Of a stretch of 64,000 nucleotides of DNA, positions 35,156-47,900 are shown in pieces. Both the position numbers and the translations under genes were made by a program. Location of the stretch: NCBI GenBank assembly GCA_903813345.2, contig CAIIXF020000007.1, positions 26,275,564-26,339,563 of the forward strand, written 5' to 3'. Below the pieces are notes generated by a model, which had not been told where the DNA came from, searched no databases, and saw only the letters and a program-made list of their open reading frames with translations. Position 1 is the stretch's first letter. Each line of letters opens with the position of its first letter. The stretch comes from Owenia fusiformis. Lineage: Eukaryota; Annelida; Polychaeta; Sabellida; Oweniidae.

Positions 35156-36156
35156 AATAAGCCACAATTCACGAACTCATCAATACATGAAAATGGTTCA
35201 GAGAAAAATTCTTTTCAAAATTTTAGTTCTCATAAAAAACCAATGGTACAACAACATCTAAAACATAATATATTCTTCCTTTTAACCTGGTTAGACAATT
35301 AACATTGGTTTATTATTTTAGCACATTAAGAAAAGATTAACATAGAAAAAAAAATTCAATTTTTTGATGCAGCTAAAACATTGAAGTGGCACATTAAATA
35401 TGGCATTTTATTATTGAAATAGTGTGTCCTTTGTTCAATCTTTGCATTGGTGTTAAAAATATATTTTTTGAAATGTATGGAGAAACATTTGATGATTAAA
35501 AATTTCAACTTTTTTTGAAAAAATGGCGGGAAATATTTGGGATATGAAAAGCTTTCAAAAATGTCTTAAATAATTTTTAAAGTCATTACAAATAATAAAT
35601 GAATGATAAAAAAATATTTTCAAACTGCACATGGGGACTTTAAATAGGTGAATGTACTGGTTAAAAATATGTGATCTATAGATATTAATAATGTATTATC
35701 ATTTGAATTACTTTTGTGTAAATGTATTGAATTGATATGATATCTCATTTCTGCCATTTTTCCAATCACAGATTTTGTTAATGACATTTGTTTTGTAAAA
35801 CAATAATACATATTTGAATCAGCCTTGGTCCTGTCAATTGTCTAAAAATTGTTATGATTATTGTAATAAAAAAACCATGACAACTAACTGTATTTTGCGT
35901 CATCATCAAAAGGTGCTGATATATTGTTATAATACAAGATACTTTGAGAAAAATCATAAAAATTCCTGCTTTCGCTCGGTTATATCGGTGTAGCTTGCAG
36001 GTCAGAAGTATTCAATTATGAGTGTCATTTAACACAAAGCAAGTCTCTGAAGATATTTTTAAAACCATTTTGGATGTTAAACATTCAGCATTCATGTTCA
36101 CAGTCTGTAGCAAATTGATACATTGTTTACTTATGTTTTTTGTTTGTGTTTTTCAG

Positions 36157-36299
36157 GCTACCATGACGGCAATGCGTATCCAGTACCCAGTTTCTACAAC
36201 CCAGTGCCATGGCAACCAATTCACGTACCAAACCCTCAAAGAGACAAGAAGAAAAAGACTACAAAACCATATAAATTTAATCCAAAAAAGTATTTTTAA
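36157..36299 (+). CDS. CCDC34: CCDC34, terminal exon
   Basis: The exon starts after tgtttttcag and completes the Gly codon left open at 974. It reads GYHDGNAYPVPSFYNPVPWQ, then PIHVPNP, and a Lys-rich tail, ending at TAA 36,297-36,299. The YxDGNxYPxPSFYNPxPWxPIH block is the most conserved part of CCDC34 proteins as I recall them. A different frame over the same bases gives a spurious 115-codon reading. AATAAA at about 36,804 is one possible poly(A) signal. Confidence 0.9.
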
Positions 36300-39200
36300 C
36301 ATTTTGGTTACATACAATGTACTGTATAAGCAAAGTGTGATTTTTCTTAATTTTTGTAAAATGTTGTGATAACTTTGTTTTGGATGGATATTCAACTGTA
36401 GTTAATGGAACAGGGTACTTTTAAATTGTAATACATATTTGTATGATCATATTACAACAAATATGTACATTGTCAATGAAAAAACAATGAAAAAAACAAT
36501 GAAAAAGCTATAGTCAAGTATAGACAATCAATTGTTAAACCAAAATGGCAACTTCTGTATATTTGTACATATACGAGGGTTGTCCCAGAAGTAATGCACT
36601 ATATGCTCTAACTTTCTTTAATATACTTTAATTCAGCTGAAATATTGTGTGTATAACAATTGGAGTTTTATCTATTATATCTAGTCTATTTAGTCTTCAT
36701 GTACAGTAAAACCTATTATATCTAATCTGATTCCTCTGGGACTGGCCAAAGTGTTTATGTAATAGTTGTTCACATTTCAAGGTTTTATAAACACGTAGGT
36801 CAAATAAAGAAAATGATTTTTGGATCGGAAAAAGTATTTACCTTGAAGTTCAGATAAGTGAGGTGTTTTGATATACAAGTTTCACTGTACTTGTAAATAT
36901 TGCTTTGTTTATGTAATGTGCTATTTTTTGCTTTAAATATAATTTTAAATATGTATTGAATATAGAGAAAATGATAATATAAATTTGTTGCTTGCGCAGA
37001 GTTGGCAGAATCTCTTGAAATTAAATTCTAAGTTCACCAAGCTGTTTCTGTTAAGATGACTGGTGCATAAACTGCATGCAGAGTCTAGTTAAACTACACT
37101 CTGCCTAGTAGAGACCATATTACAGTTTAGTAGGCCCGCCCCACGACGGGTACGGTGACATGACAGTTTGAGTAATAAATCACTTTTGACCTACGTGCTG
37201 ACCTTTCTTTTGGTAAAATTTGGCCGACGAACACTGATTGGTGCGGTGAGTTCACAGGTTTATTTTAGTTTGAAAGAGTGAAGACGAAGCTCTCTTTTAA
37301 GAAGTGAAGTCAAACAAATGCAAAGGGTAACTGGTGCAGCATATAACTTGAAATGTATCAAAACAAGTCACTCATCTTAATGTCTTACCTGACTATCAGA
37401 GTGGACTTCATATTTACAATCCATACAGTAAAACCTGTGTTTGCTGAAGTTAAAATCTGACTTTAGATATAAGATTTGTCCTTCAATGACCTTCTCATGG
37501 TCAAAAAGGTTAAAAAGATCAAAAAGGTACAGTAAAACCTGTCCGATGGAATACCTCTCTGTAGGGAAAACCTATGAACAAGGAATGCTTTTCAAAAGAA
37601 CCAAATATTTTTCCATTGACTTACATGTTAACGAACCCTCTCTGTAGGGAAAACCTGTGAACAGGGAACAAGGAATACTATTTTGGTGCAAATTATGAAA
37701 ATTCCCCTGTGAACAAGGAATATGGAATATTGGTGACACTGTATATTCCGTTATTAAGTCTTAAGCCAATATCTGATTCTAAAAAGCTTGGATTAATATG
37801 ATTGAGATTAAGATAAGCCAATTGTTTACAAGATGTAGCATCCCACCCACTGTTAATTACCCTGATATATTTTAAAACTAATACTAATCTGTTCATTACT
37901 GATTATCATGACACTAATTCTTCCTTTCAACAAACCTAACTACATCTAATCAGTTGTGATAATCTAGGGATTGACACAATTGTTTTATGGAGATAACAGA
38001 TAAGTTCATGTGTCATGTTGAGCCAAATCTATCAACAATTACAACAACTAGACATCATCATACGCCAGCAGCAGTGGCTAAAATCAACATCGGGAGAATG
38101 CTCCTTACCCTCAGCTAAAGGAGGGAGGTGGGAGACCTTCATACATCTTCCAAGATGTCACAACAAGGTCTAGAAACCAAGTATGGAGTCGGCATTGGTA
38201 AAATCAATAAATGCCCAAATATATACAAAAAAATGCTTATTCAGCAATTCTGAGTTTGCTGAAAGCGCGGCCCCTCTCTATAGGGAAAACCTCTGAACAA
38301 GGAAACTTTCCTCCAGTCCGAAGAGCATTCCCTGTTCGCAGGTTTTACTGTATTTTTCAACTTGCTTCAATTGACCAATTTTTTTCAAAATCATCTACAA
38401 GTTCTCAGAAGTTCAAATCTGACTCTAGATTTGAGATTTCACCTTCAATGACCTTTTAAGGTAAATGAAAAAGAACAAAAAGGTCTTTTTTCAACTTGCT
38501 TCAAATTGACCAATTTTTCCAGATCATCTACATGTTCTCAAAAGTTCAAATATGACTATAGATTTGAGATTTGACTTTCAATGACCTTCTTAAGGTAAAA
38601 AATGATCCAGCCTTCAATGACTGACCTTCTCAAGGTCACAAAAGGTCAAAAAGATATTTTTCAAATTGAACAATTTTTTTCAAAATCATCTACAAGTTCT
38701 CAAAAGTTCAATATATACATGTAGATAACTATAGATTTGACCTTTAATAACCTTCTCAAGGTCAAAAAAGATTCATATTATTGTGAGCAGGTGGTGACAT
38801 TTTGTCATGTTAATGCCTTGTGACCATTTCTAGCATGTGTGATTTCATTAATGTATTATTTATTTGAAAAATATAATTTATTTAATGTTGTAGTTGATAT
38901 AGAAAAATCTTTGTTCATATTTGGTGATTTTATCTGCATTGCCTTTTTTTGTATACAGTGCTTGAGATATTGGACCAGAATGATACATAAGGGCCCTAGC
39001 CAGCCACTTGGCAGTCATGTTATAATAGTATCCCAGGCTATATCATATGGGTCATTTTGTAGCTTAGTAAATTTCGAACAAATTTTCTATTTTTTCATAT
39101 TTTTAAGAATTATTTCTGATTGTTTTAGAGGCAATTGAAAATTTGCACTTCCAATTTAGAAAATGTTAATGGAGCATTATTTGTGTTTGTTACTTTTTTG

Positions 39201-39800
39201 TATAAATTGTAGTTAAGTCAAATATTGTGGAAATAATATATTTCCTTTAAAGTTTCAATTTCAATCTTCCAATATTTTCATTGATATCATTACTTCTCCA
39301 ACAGTATATTTAGGCCCATATGTATTGGCCTATGGACTAAGTTAAGTAAGTTAAGTTTTAAAAATTAAGACAATTGAAGAGTGCTTATTGGGGCTATGAA
39401 CCTCTTATTTGTAAGTCGATTAATTCACTTAATTTTAATCACTTTTTGCGAGTCAATCAAAATTAAAAATAAGCAAACAAAGGACCAAATGCAATATTAC
39501 ACGGGAAAATACATTCATAGGGTACAGGTTTTATGTCCCGATGCCTATAGGAATTGGACCGTCATGCGTCATTGGTATAGATTTTGCCAAAATAAGACAA
39601 TATGATACCACTGTCCTAATGTGTCTGTCTTGAAATATCAAAACTGACGAGTAGATGATTAATATGTCAAAATACGATGAAATAATTCAAATGAATTATT
39701 TTCTTATTATTGAAAACAAACTAATAAGTGATCTAGGGTACTATTACTAATTGAGGCAATTGATGCTTCATTATAATTACCGATTCAAGTATAAACTCGC
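36300..39800. other. Repeat-rich spacer
   Basis: No exon is supported. It contains a transposon end (acgagggttgtcccagaagt, 36,574), several copies of the acagtaaaacctgt family with gggaaaacct / aacaaggaat inverted words (36,700-36,895, 37,425-37,740, 38,265-38,352), and an AGGTCA-rich degenerate array (38,400-38,780). Confidence 0.6.
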
Positions 39801-39842
39801 GCAAGCCATTTTCAGTTCATTTACTAGAGAAAACGCAAACGT

Positions 39843-39965
39843 ATGAGCCAGATCGATAATCAAGAAGATTCAGTTTTTTGGGCATTCGGTATTAAGACAG
39901 ATTTGTGGACGAGGGATTCAATTGGAACAATAAAATCTCATCTTTACTCTGTGATCCGTCTTTGA
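39843..39965 (+). other. Possible upstream ORF of the 40,014 gene
   Basis: A 40-codon ATG-to-TGA frame ends 48 bp before the main ATG. Whether this segment is transcribed is unknown, so it could be chance. Confidence 0.25.
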
Positions 39966-40013
39966 AAAGTCAAATAGCAGGTTGAAAGTGACCGCCTAAT
40001 AATTTTTTCGAAG

Positions 40014-40646
40014 ATGGGGATAGAATCTTACAACACGCCGGGGACAGCGAAAGAGAAGAACGTTCGACAGAGACAGATCCGGCAAAACTACAGAACTACG
40101 AGCTCCCGTTTTCCATGTTTACCCCAAGCACCAAGTGGCCCAAGTATTATGAGCAGCTTCTTCTACGGCTGTAAGACCAACGGCGATAGCATTGAATTCA
40201 CAGATATTGAGCAAGCTCGATCGTCGTTGAAACCTTGGTGGGCTCGGCGCAAAGAAGATGCTAACGGACCAGATAAATTATTTCCTGATGGAAAACAAGT
40301 TGAAGAGACAATTATCTTACCAAGTGTAACACCAAAGAGGACATTCATCAGACGGTCGAATGCGCCTGTCAAACAGGATCACGTTCGCCTACCAAATATT
40401 GAAAACAACTACAGCTCAAATTCAACTTCTTTGAGGACAATTGAACACGAAAAAGAAGACTTCAAATTTCCTGTACTAAACAATGCATGGATTCGTCCAA
40501 GGATTGTCCGTAGACAAGAATCGATAGAAATCGTTCAACAAGATTCTAAAGAATCGAGAACTTTAGCAAGATTTGACAGTAGAACTATAAGTAAGGACGG
40601 ACTGTACCTGCCGCAAATCAATGTAGATGTCAATCTGGACGACTGA
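40014..40646 (+). CDS. Unrecognised 210-aa protein, single exon
   Basis: ATG in strong context (A at -3, G at +4). The whole frame is one exon and stops at TGA 40,644-40,646. AATAAA signals follow at 40,773 and 40,784. The product is basic and hydrophilic, with no signal peptide, membrane span or coiled coil, and is probably largely disordered. Short Pro-centred motifs recur (CLPQAP, IILPSV, VRLPNI, FKFPVL, LYLPQI), and there is a possible anchor SLKPWWARRK. Codon use and composition look coding, unlike the surrounding AT-rich DNA. I do not recognise the family. The Pro motifs could be short linear docking sites, but this is speculation. Confidence 0.6.
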   Translation: MGIESYNTPGTAKEKNVRQRQIRQNYRTTSSRFPCLPQAPSGPSIMSSFFYGCKTNGDSIEFTDIEQARSSLKPWWARRKEDANGPDKLFPDGKQVEETIILPSVTPKRTFIRRSNAPVKQDHVRLPNIENNYSSNSTSLRTIEHEKEDFKFPVLNNAWIRPRIVRRQESIEIVQQDSKESRTLARFDSRTISKDGLYLPQINVDVNLDD

Positions 40647-41351
40647 ATGGATGAAAATGAAATATTCCCCGAAATTTCCCCGAGGCACATGCGTGTGCAT
40701 CCTCGTCCAAATTTGAAGTCAATGACTCGGTCGGTTAGATGGAATCTACCCACAACTTAAACATCAAGAATTAATAAACTGTTAATAAATGTATTATTTA
40801 TTTAAAAAATGAATCTCATTTACGATCTGAAGTCAATGACTTGGTTGGTTAAATTTTATCTACCTACAATTTCAATTAAACGTCGAGAGATAGTAAACTG
40901 CAAAAATGTAAACACAATTTTAATGTATTTCAAAAATGCATATCATTTACAATAGAACCTGTGAAACATGTGTAAATAAATGTACATAGATCATGATATT
41001 AAATAAGTTTTATGTTCTGTTAGAAAATGGTAATTTAACTACAAATAATTAGGATTTATTGATTAATTAATAACTACACTAGTTGGGTATTTACCAATGA
41101 ACAATATGACAATATTTAAATTATTATATTACTGTCATATGCCCCATTCTCTGATTGGTCCTATATGACAGTAACTAGGGAATACAATGAGATATTACCC
41201 GGCTGTACACGTGACTAAGAAATATTAAATGGTATCCCGAACATTTAATTTATGTTAACAGTGCATTCACGTTATCCCAAAATCGGATTCAATTACCGGC
41301 TGACGGTTTAATCTGCTATGTGTCCAACTTATTTAAGTAAAATGGAATTGT

Positions 41352-41540
41352 GGCAGGTCCTTTTTAAATGACTTGGCCGTAGAGTAGGTTAATCTGTCAG
41401 CCGGCAGTTGAATTCGCGAATGCCACATAAGTCTATTGCTTCTGCGTGTTTAGTATTCGCGATTGCAACTTTCGACTGTCGGCTACCGAATTAACCTACT
41501 ATTTTATGGGCAACTCGTTTAAATATGAATAGTACCTGCC
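41352..41540. mobile_element. Foldback element, about 190 bp
   Basis: Arms ggcaggtcc...gtaggttaatctgtcagccg and cggctaccgaattaacctac...gtacctgcc. A separate hairpin (tactgtcatat with atatgacagta) lies at 41,130-41,173. Confidence 0.75.
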
Positions 41541-41931
41541 AAGTTACGTATCATTATTAATTATGAATTAAATTAATTGTGCGAAACTCTTGATATTTCT
41601 TGGTCAACTATGGAGGTCTTATCTCCTTCTCTTTCTAAGCTCGTCTCTAGCCTTTGTTGGCTTTTAATCTTTACCCCCCGTAAAAACGTAAAGACCCCGT
41701 AAACATTATGTTCACCTATTGTTCCTGAATGTAAATACTGTTCTATCATTGATAACCATAATACTTTTCAAAACGTTAATATTTAACCCTATATATTTGC
41801 AATATTTGGTATTTGGTAATTATTTGTCACTTCTTACTCACTTTGTTATCAAACCAATATGTTGGACTTTACTCCATCTAGGTATATATTATATATATAG
41901 GTATAGGTAGAAATTTGTAATACAATTCAAG

Positions 41932-44900
41932 ATGGCACTCCGCTTAAAACAAAGACAATATCTCAATTTGACAACTTTAACACTGAGTTGTTGGATTATT
42001 CTTTTGGCGATAAGCATAGGTAGGTAGTCTTTAAACAGTTTATTCATTGTTTCATTATGGTGATCTTAATATAATCGAATCTCCGTTCATTTTTGAGGGT
42101 TCATCACGTGATCTGTTTTCTTATTTCCTCAACAAGGAAGTAATTTTTCTAAAGCTCTAAATGACTTGGGTTGGGTGTATTGAATACCAGAAGTACAGAT
42201 TAGTTATTTTCGAAAATACGTTTCCTATATACTTTTTGAATGATCAATCATAAAATGTTATTTGCTTATAATGTCACTTTGTATTTTTCTCCAACGGTGG
42301 TAGCAGTTTTTATTTATTTTCGTCTATTTATTTGTTATTTAGTACCAAGAACTTAGTGTCATATTTGTCAAGTATTGAATTAAAAACGGAAGTCAAGCCT
42401 CAAAATTAACTTAATACTGAAAACCGAGCGACCAGTCTTTTTTCTTAGCTTTAAGACTTCAAAAGACATGCCAAAACTAAAAACAAATATTGTAAAATCC
42501 AAAGTGGCAACAATATTTTGTCCAGGGGCTTTTTGACTTACAACATTTTGTCCAGGGGCTTTTACAGACAGTTAAGTCAAACCTGTTTTTGACTTCCCTA
42601 ATAAAAAGCCATCATGACAATACATGTCAACTTTTTTCTTTTCTCAGCCATCACGAGATGTTATGATATTATATGTTAGGTTTTGTGATCGCAAGTAGAG
42701 CTCAGAGTTAATTTTTTTAGATTTTTCATCTCAGCGCATGTACGTCATCCGAGTTGATGTAAAGAACTTCAACAAGATGTATTATCGATAAGTGACTGGT
42801 AATCACATGTTTATCAATTTTGATCATTTTATAACAATTATCTAAATCTACGTCATATCATGCTGGTATCAAATTAATTATTCATGTGACGATTCTGTGA
42901 CTGCTATCTGAAAGCATTGAAATCCTAAATTATAACAAAGATGTCTTCGATTATTTCATATCGAAGGTTAACTGTCTTCGATTATTTCAAACCAAAGATT
43001 TAATGAATTTGATCAAATTAACGAAACTACTTTATTTTGACACATATTCTTGGTTGATTTCTATGGTGTTGAAAACTCATATTGAATACTTTACACATAT
43101 GTAAGCTTACATGTAGTCAGACTAATATATACGAGAAGGCCTATAAATGGATGTTTTAACTTATAACAACACTCCTCGAACTAAGATATACGTTTATTGT
43201 GCAAGTCATTCTCTACAACTGGCTGTTTTTAACTTATAAAAGAGTACGACCATGACAGCATGTTATTGACAACTATTTTAATATAATTTTGAAGATGTTT
43301 GACTGAACATGAATGTACTTGTAATTGCGTGTCAGAGAAATCATGTTTTCGTCTGGGTGTAGTCTCGTATTTAACCGGCCAAAAAATTTCAAAAACCAAA
43401 GGTTCTAAAACGGTGATTTCTGTCTTCGCCACTATTCGAATCATTTCTTGATTGTTTCTTATGTTTTATCAATGATGTATTCTATTTTCTCAGAACAACT
43501 TCGTCAATATTGATGAGTTTGACTTACCTTTTTTGATAAAAACGCAGATTTTTGTGATTTCTTTGCACTTGTTAATGAATCGGCGAGAGCATGCCGAGAT
43601 AACAAATGTAATTTCGCAAAAGTTGAAATAAAATAATATCACTGTTTCTTCTATTGAACACCAATTGAAAGTTTTTCTCGAAATTGAAAAAGTTATTCCA
43701 AAAATTGTTACAATTAATGTGCAATCTCTTTCAAATCTTAAAATACTTAGAGTGTATAGGCTAATAGACCTAAAATATAGTAACCTGGAACATGCAGGCC
43801 TGTAGCCAGGGGGGGGGGGAGCTGGCGGAGCGGAAGCCCCCCCCCCCGGCCAGAAATTCTTTCAAAATCATGCAGTTTTTCACCATTCTGAGAATTTTTC
43901 GCATGATTTTTAGCCAAAATTGTGAAAAAGCTCCCCCCTGGAAAAAAGCTCCCCCTCCTGGTAAAAGCTGGCTACTGGCAAGACATGTACTACAAATGTA
44001 AAGAACCTTACTTAATTTGCATATCATATGCATCTACTTTCTGAATTGATGACTGAGGTGTTTCATCCTGAGCGAAACGTCATGTATTCTACCAATACGA
44101 TAATTCCACATATGAATAAATAGCCATTGGTAAAATTGGTAAAAAGCCGCGTTACCTATCTCCACCTTGCTTATATCAATATCGTTATGTCATAAACTAA
44201 ATATATATTTTGTTGATACCTGTTTTTCAGAATGTGAAGGCAAACGGACGTATAGGTCTTACAGGTCGACTAGGTCCACTAGGTACACCAATACCACCAC
44301 CTATACTGGGTATGTTATACCATTATAATAGTTATCTAGTGCCAAGTCCGCTCTACATTCTAATCAGAGAGATGGTGTAGTACTCGATAATATCATATGT
44401 CATCATATCAATATCATATCAACTATCTGACTATGGGGATGGGGATTGTGATGGTCAGTTGTATGAAACCAATAAAGCAAACGTAAAGTGCCCAAAAGCA
44501 ACTATCATAGCTTCATTCTACAATGACCCTGCAAATATTTACTATCTCGCGTTTGTGTTTTTGAGCGACTTAAAGGGATTATTGGTTGCAAAATCGCAAA
44601 CCATAGAATGAATCCCATCTTCGATTGCATCATTTTCCGCGCAGAGCGTTGTAAAAACATATGCCTATTACGTCAGAATGAACCAATGGAAAAAATATGC
44701 AATGATATTAATTAATATAAAACATCCTGATCCTGAACATGAATCGATCACACTAAGTTGTCTTGTGTGGTCATGACGTCATGTACGTCTAGTTTCATTA
44801 TCACTGTGATTATCTTTACAAATAGATAAAATGATATGAAATAAAACAAACTTAAACAGAAATTCGTCCACACAAACAACGTTGCGACCATCAGTGAATG

Positions 44901-47900
44901 AGGATAAAAATATGTTGTTTGGGGTAAATTCTTGTTTCAATTTCATTCATTTCAGTTTCTTCATAATGTCAAGTTCTAAGTTAGATTGATTTTTGCATCC
45001 TCCGAACGCAAGCCTCCAGAACTCGTACCTTCTTCTTCTGGAAGAAGAAAGGAATTTAGTGGATGACGTCTGGAACCCTGCGTTCGGAGGATGGATTTTT
45101 GTTACACTGACGTTTACTTTGCTTCTCTACGCTTGTAGTTTCATCATGCCTATCTCCTATGCTATTTGCAACTGTGGGAGAAACATGGTTCAAAGTATTG
45201 TCAAATGAGGCTTCTTCTACCTACCATTTGGCAATAACATGAATCATTTTACCGTTTTAATGCTGATAATACCAAGCTATAATGACATTTCATGGAAGTT
45301 TGGGAATAAGATAAATACTTATGAAGGCACAAACTATGCCTCAGTCACATTTAATCTACGGCAACCGTACGGCGACAGTAGCTTCCCAAAATCGAGAGAA
45401 ATATACAGCATAAAATATAGAGATAAGCAGTATGATGTAGATTTTCTATATCGATTTTGTGAAGCTACGGCCGCCATACGCCCGCCTTAGAGTAAATATG
45501 ACTGAGGCCTAGTGTGACTGGTAATGCGAATTTAGGTACTCTGGAGTTTGATCTACAGTGAAACGTAAAGTGGTACACTGCGAGAAAAGGAACACAGAAA
45601 AGGAACACCTCTGTTAGTGGAACACTTCAGAGTCCCAAGACAGTTACCTATATGATAAATGAACCTCTGTAAGTGGAACATCTCCCAAGTGGAACACTTT
45701 TTGAAGTACCAGATGTGTTCCACTGAGACAGGTTTACTGCAAACGAGCCAATATTGAGTAAGATCAAATGATCATCTCTCATTCGAGAATTATATGGATA
45801 CGTATTCTATCTATTCTATACATCCTGGTCCCATTAACACTGTGAGCCTTATTGGTAATTGCAGTTCAGATACCATATTCAACTACCCAGTGCTTATGTC
45901 CAGTCTCTTATCAACTATGGTCGGTGTTGTCATCTTGACGGGTGTCTGGTGCGTATGTAAGGCTGGCATACCAGGTACCGTTTCTCAAAATGGCGGTAAG
46001 TTTCATGTACATTCTGCATGAATAACACGCATGTATACACTGGTTCCCGTCACGTGTGCACTTTGCAGTAGTACAATCAATGGTTAAGGTAGTTCCGTAT
46101 GTTCAGAAATTTTAAAGACTTCCTAAATGGAGCCCTGTGTTATTTCAGGAATACATAATTCATTCCATGCATGGTCTAAGCCTACAATATTTTCAGATTA
46201 GCATAGGAGCATTAATAACCTTAGGCTAGTGGAGGATTCTAGATATGTAATAAAAAGGAGAAAATTCAGTGACCTACGTTTTGGTACTTTTAAAATGTTC
46301 ATACATTATAGAAAAATTATTTACCCTCATCTAATAATCTAGGTACACATGTTTGCTTTTTTGTGCAAAACTGAAAGGTGTAGACCAAGAATGGAATGAG
46401 TTATACGTTCAAAAAAATAACATGGAAGTTATAAAAATTTCTGAAAATATAGAATCCACATCATGGGTGCTGCTTCTAAAAGTGGATGACTTCATCACAT
46501 GCTGAATTTCTCTCTTCGATCCCCTCTAATTTCTGTTCTTGTGATTACATCTTCCAGCTCCGCAACTACCGATGCCGTCGCTCAGAATCTTCTCAGACAG
46601 ATCCTGATTGGAGGAGGTGTCGTTGTATTCGGCCTCGTTATAGGCTGCATTTTCTTATTCTGTTGTAAAGCGTGCATCCATAGCATGCTTCCATGGGGTG
46701 CTGGTAAGATTATAGTTGAATAAGTTATTGGGACTGATCAAGTTTTGCTTGCGGTGCTTGGTTCTGGAAAATATGGCATATCACGAAAAAAACTAACAAC
46801 TCATCCTTACCTACCCAACACAGTTTCCCATCCTCCCGAACCATATGGGACGCATGCGTAACATCAAAATTCACTGTGACTTGGAACAGAAAAACAGCTA
46901 GTGAAAGCAGTGCGTTCGGAGGATGTACCCACCCATCTACCAACCCTTAACCCTACACTGCTTGTACTACTGTAGTATTAGGTGAATGCTTGCTTCTTGC
47001 AGGTTCTTTGGTGGAGGTTCAACCGCAGGTGTTGTCCTAGGTGTAGCTATCGTCGCTTTGTTGACCGGATGCTTTTGCTGGATGTGTTGCAAGAGGCTTA
47101 AAGCCTGGCAAGCCAAGGAGAGTAAGTACCAGTTTAAACCGCTTTTTGGCGCGGTTTACAAATTCCAAACTATGGAGTATGTAAAAGACCTGGGCCAAAA
47201 CAATTGACACACCGAATATTGACTGCGTGGGTTGAAAAGGTAACGTGCATCACTTGCAACATTGAGTCTCCCTGCTTTTACCTCCCCTACAAACATATTA
47301 ACTTATATGAGATTCAGAAGACGTCTTTGTATCTGTAAAAGCATTGCAGATGAGTTTTGGTTGCATCTGTTTTTTTAATTGAGGTCATGTTGGACTCCTG
47401 CAAAGTGCTAACTAGCCTATTTTCTATTTTAAAATTCAAACAGCTCACCATTTTTGGTAGGTTTTTACATTCATAGGTCTTATAATCAATTTCAATTAAT
47501 TTGTGTAGGCAATTTGTATTGTACAATATGCATGTAATATTATCATCATGTTCATGATTGTCCAAACATCCTATCTTCAGGAGCCAACGCCAATCGACGC
47601 AACCCAACTGAGCATACGAATAGAGCATATTCCCCCGATGAACTGGATACGACCCCTCCACCCTGGATCCGCACCATCCAGTTGCACTGTGCCCTGGAAG
47701 CATTCCGCTGGGATCCAGAGTTCCATTCTTCAAAAATCATGATGGAAAGCCCGAGGGTGGCTGAATGTCTCGAATCTGACCGTGGTGCCACGCATGGTAT
47801 TATGGGGTCACATGGAATGAACTATGGACAACATATATGGGAGATAAACTTTTTAGGAGATAACAGAAACGCCAATAGGTCAGTTGGGGTAGCCAATAGA

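Larger units (their letters stand above)
975..36156 (+). other. CCDC34: 35.2-kb CCDC34 intron hosting three minus-strand genes
   Basis: The intron joins the phase-1 donor at 975 to the acceptor ending at 36,156. It contains, on the opposite strand, two ankyrin/Dpy-30 genes (4,198-9,562 and 13,764-31,115) and a UGT gene (32,518-34,179). Much of the remainder is foldback elements and tandem repeats. The boundaries are supported by the phase and conserved protein sequence of the flanking exons. Confidence 0.8.

Noticed and set aside
36022-36369. 115-codon plus-strand frame overlapping the CCDC34 last exon
   Set aside because: Runs through the intron in a different frame from the conserved YHDGNAYPVPSFYNP reading.
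43770-44033. Gly/Pro-rich frames on both strands
   Set aside because: Translations of the G-run MITE ends.
46725-46943. 72-codon minus-strand frame (GWVHPPNALLS...)
   Set aside because: Contains the dispersed 15-bp word tgcgttcggaggatg and lies in an intron; more likely repeat sequence than a gene.
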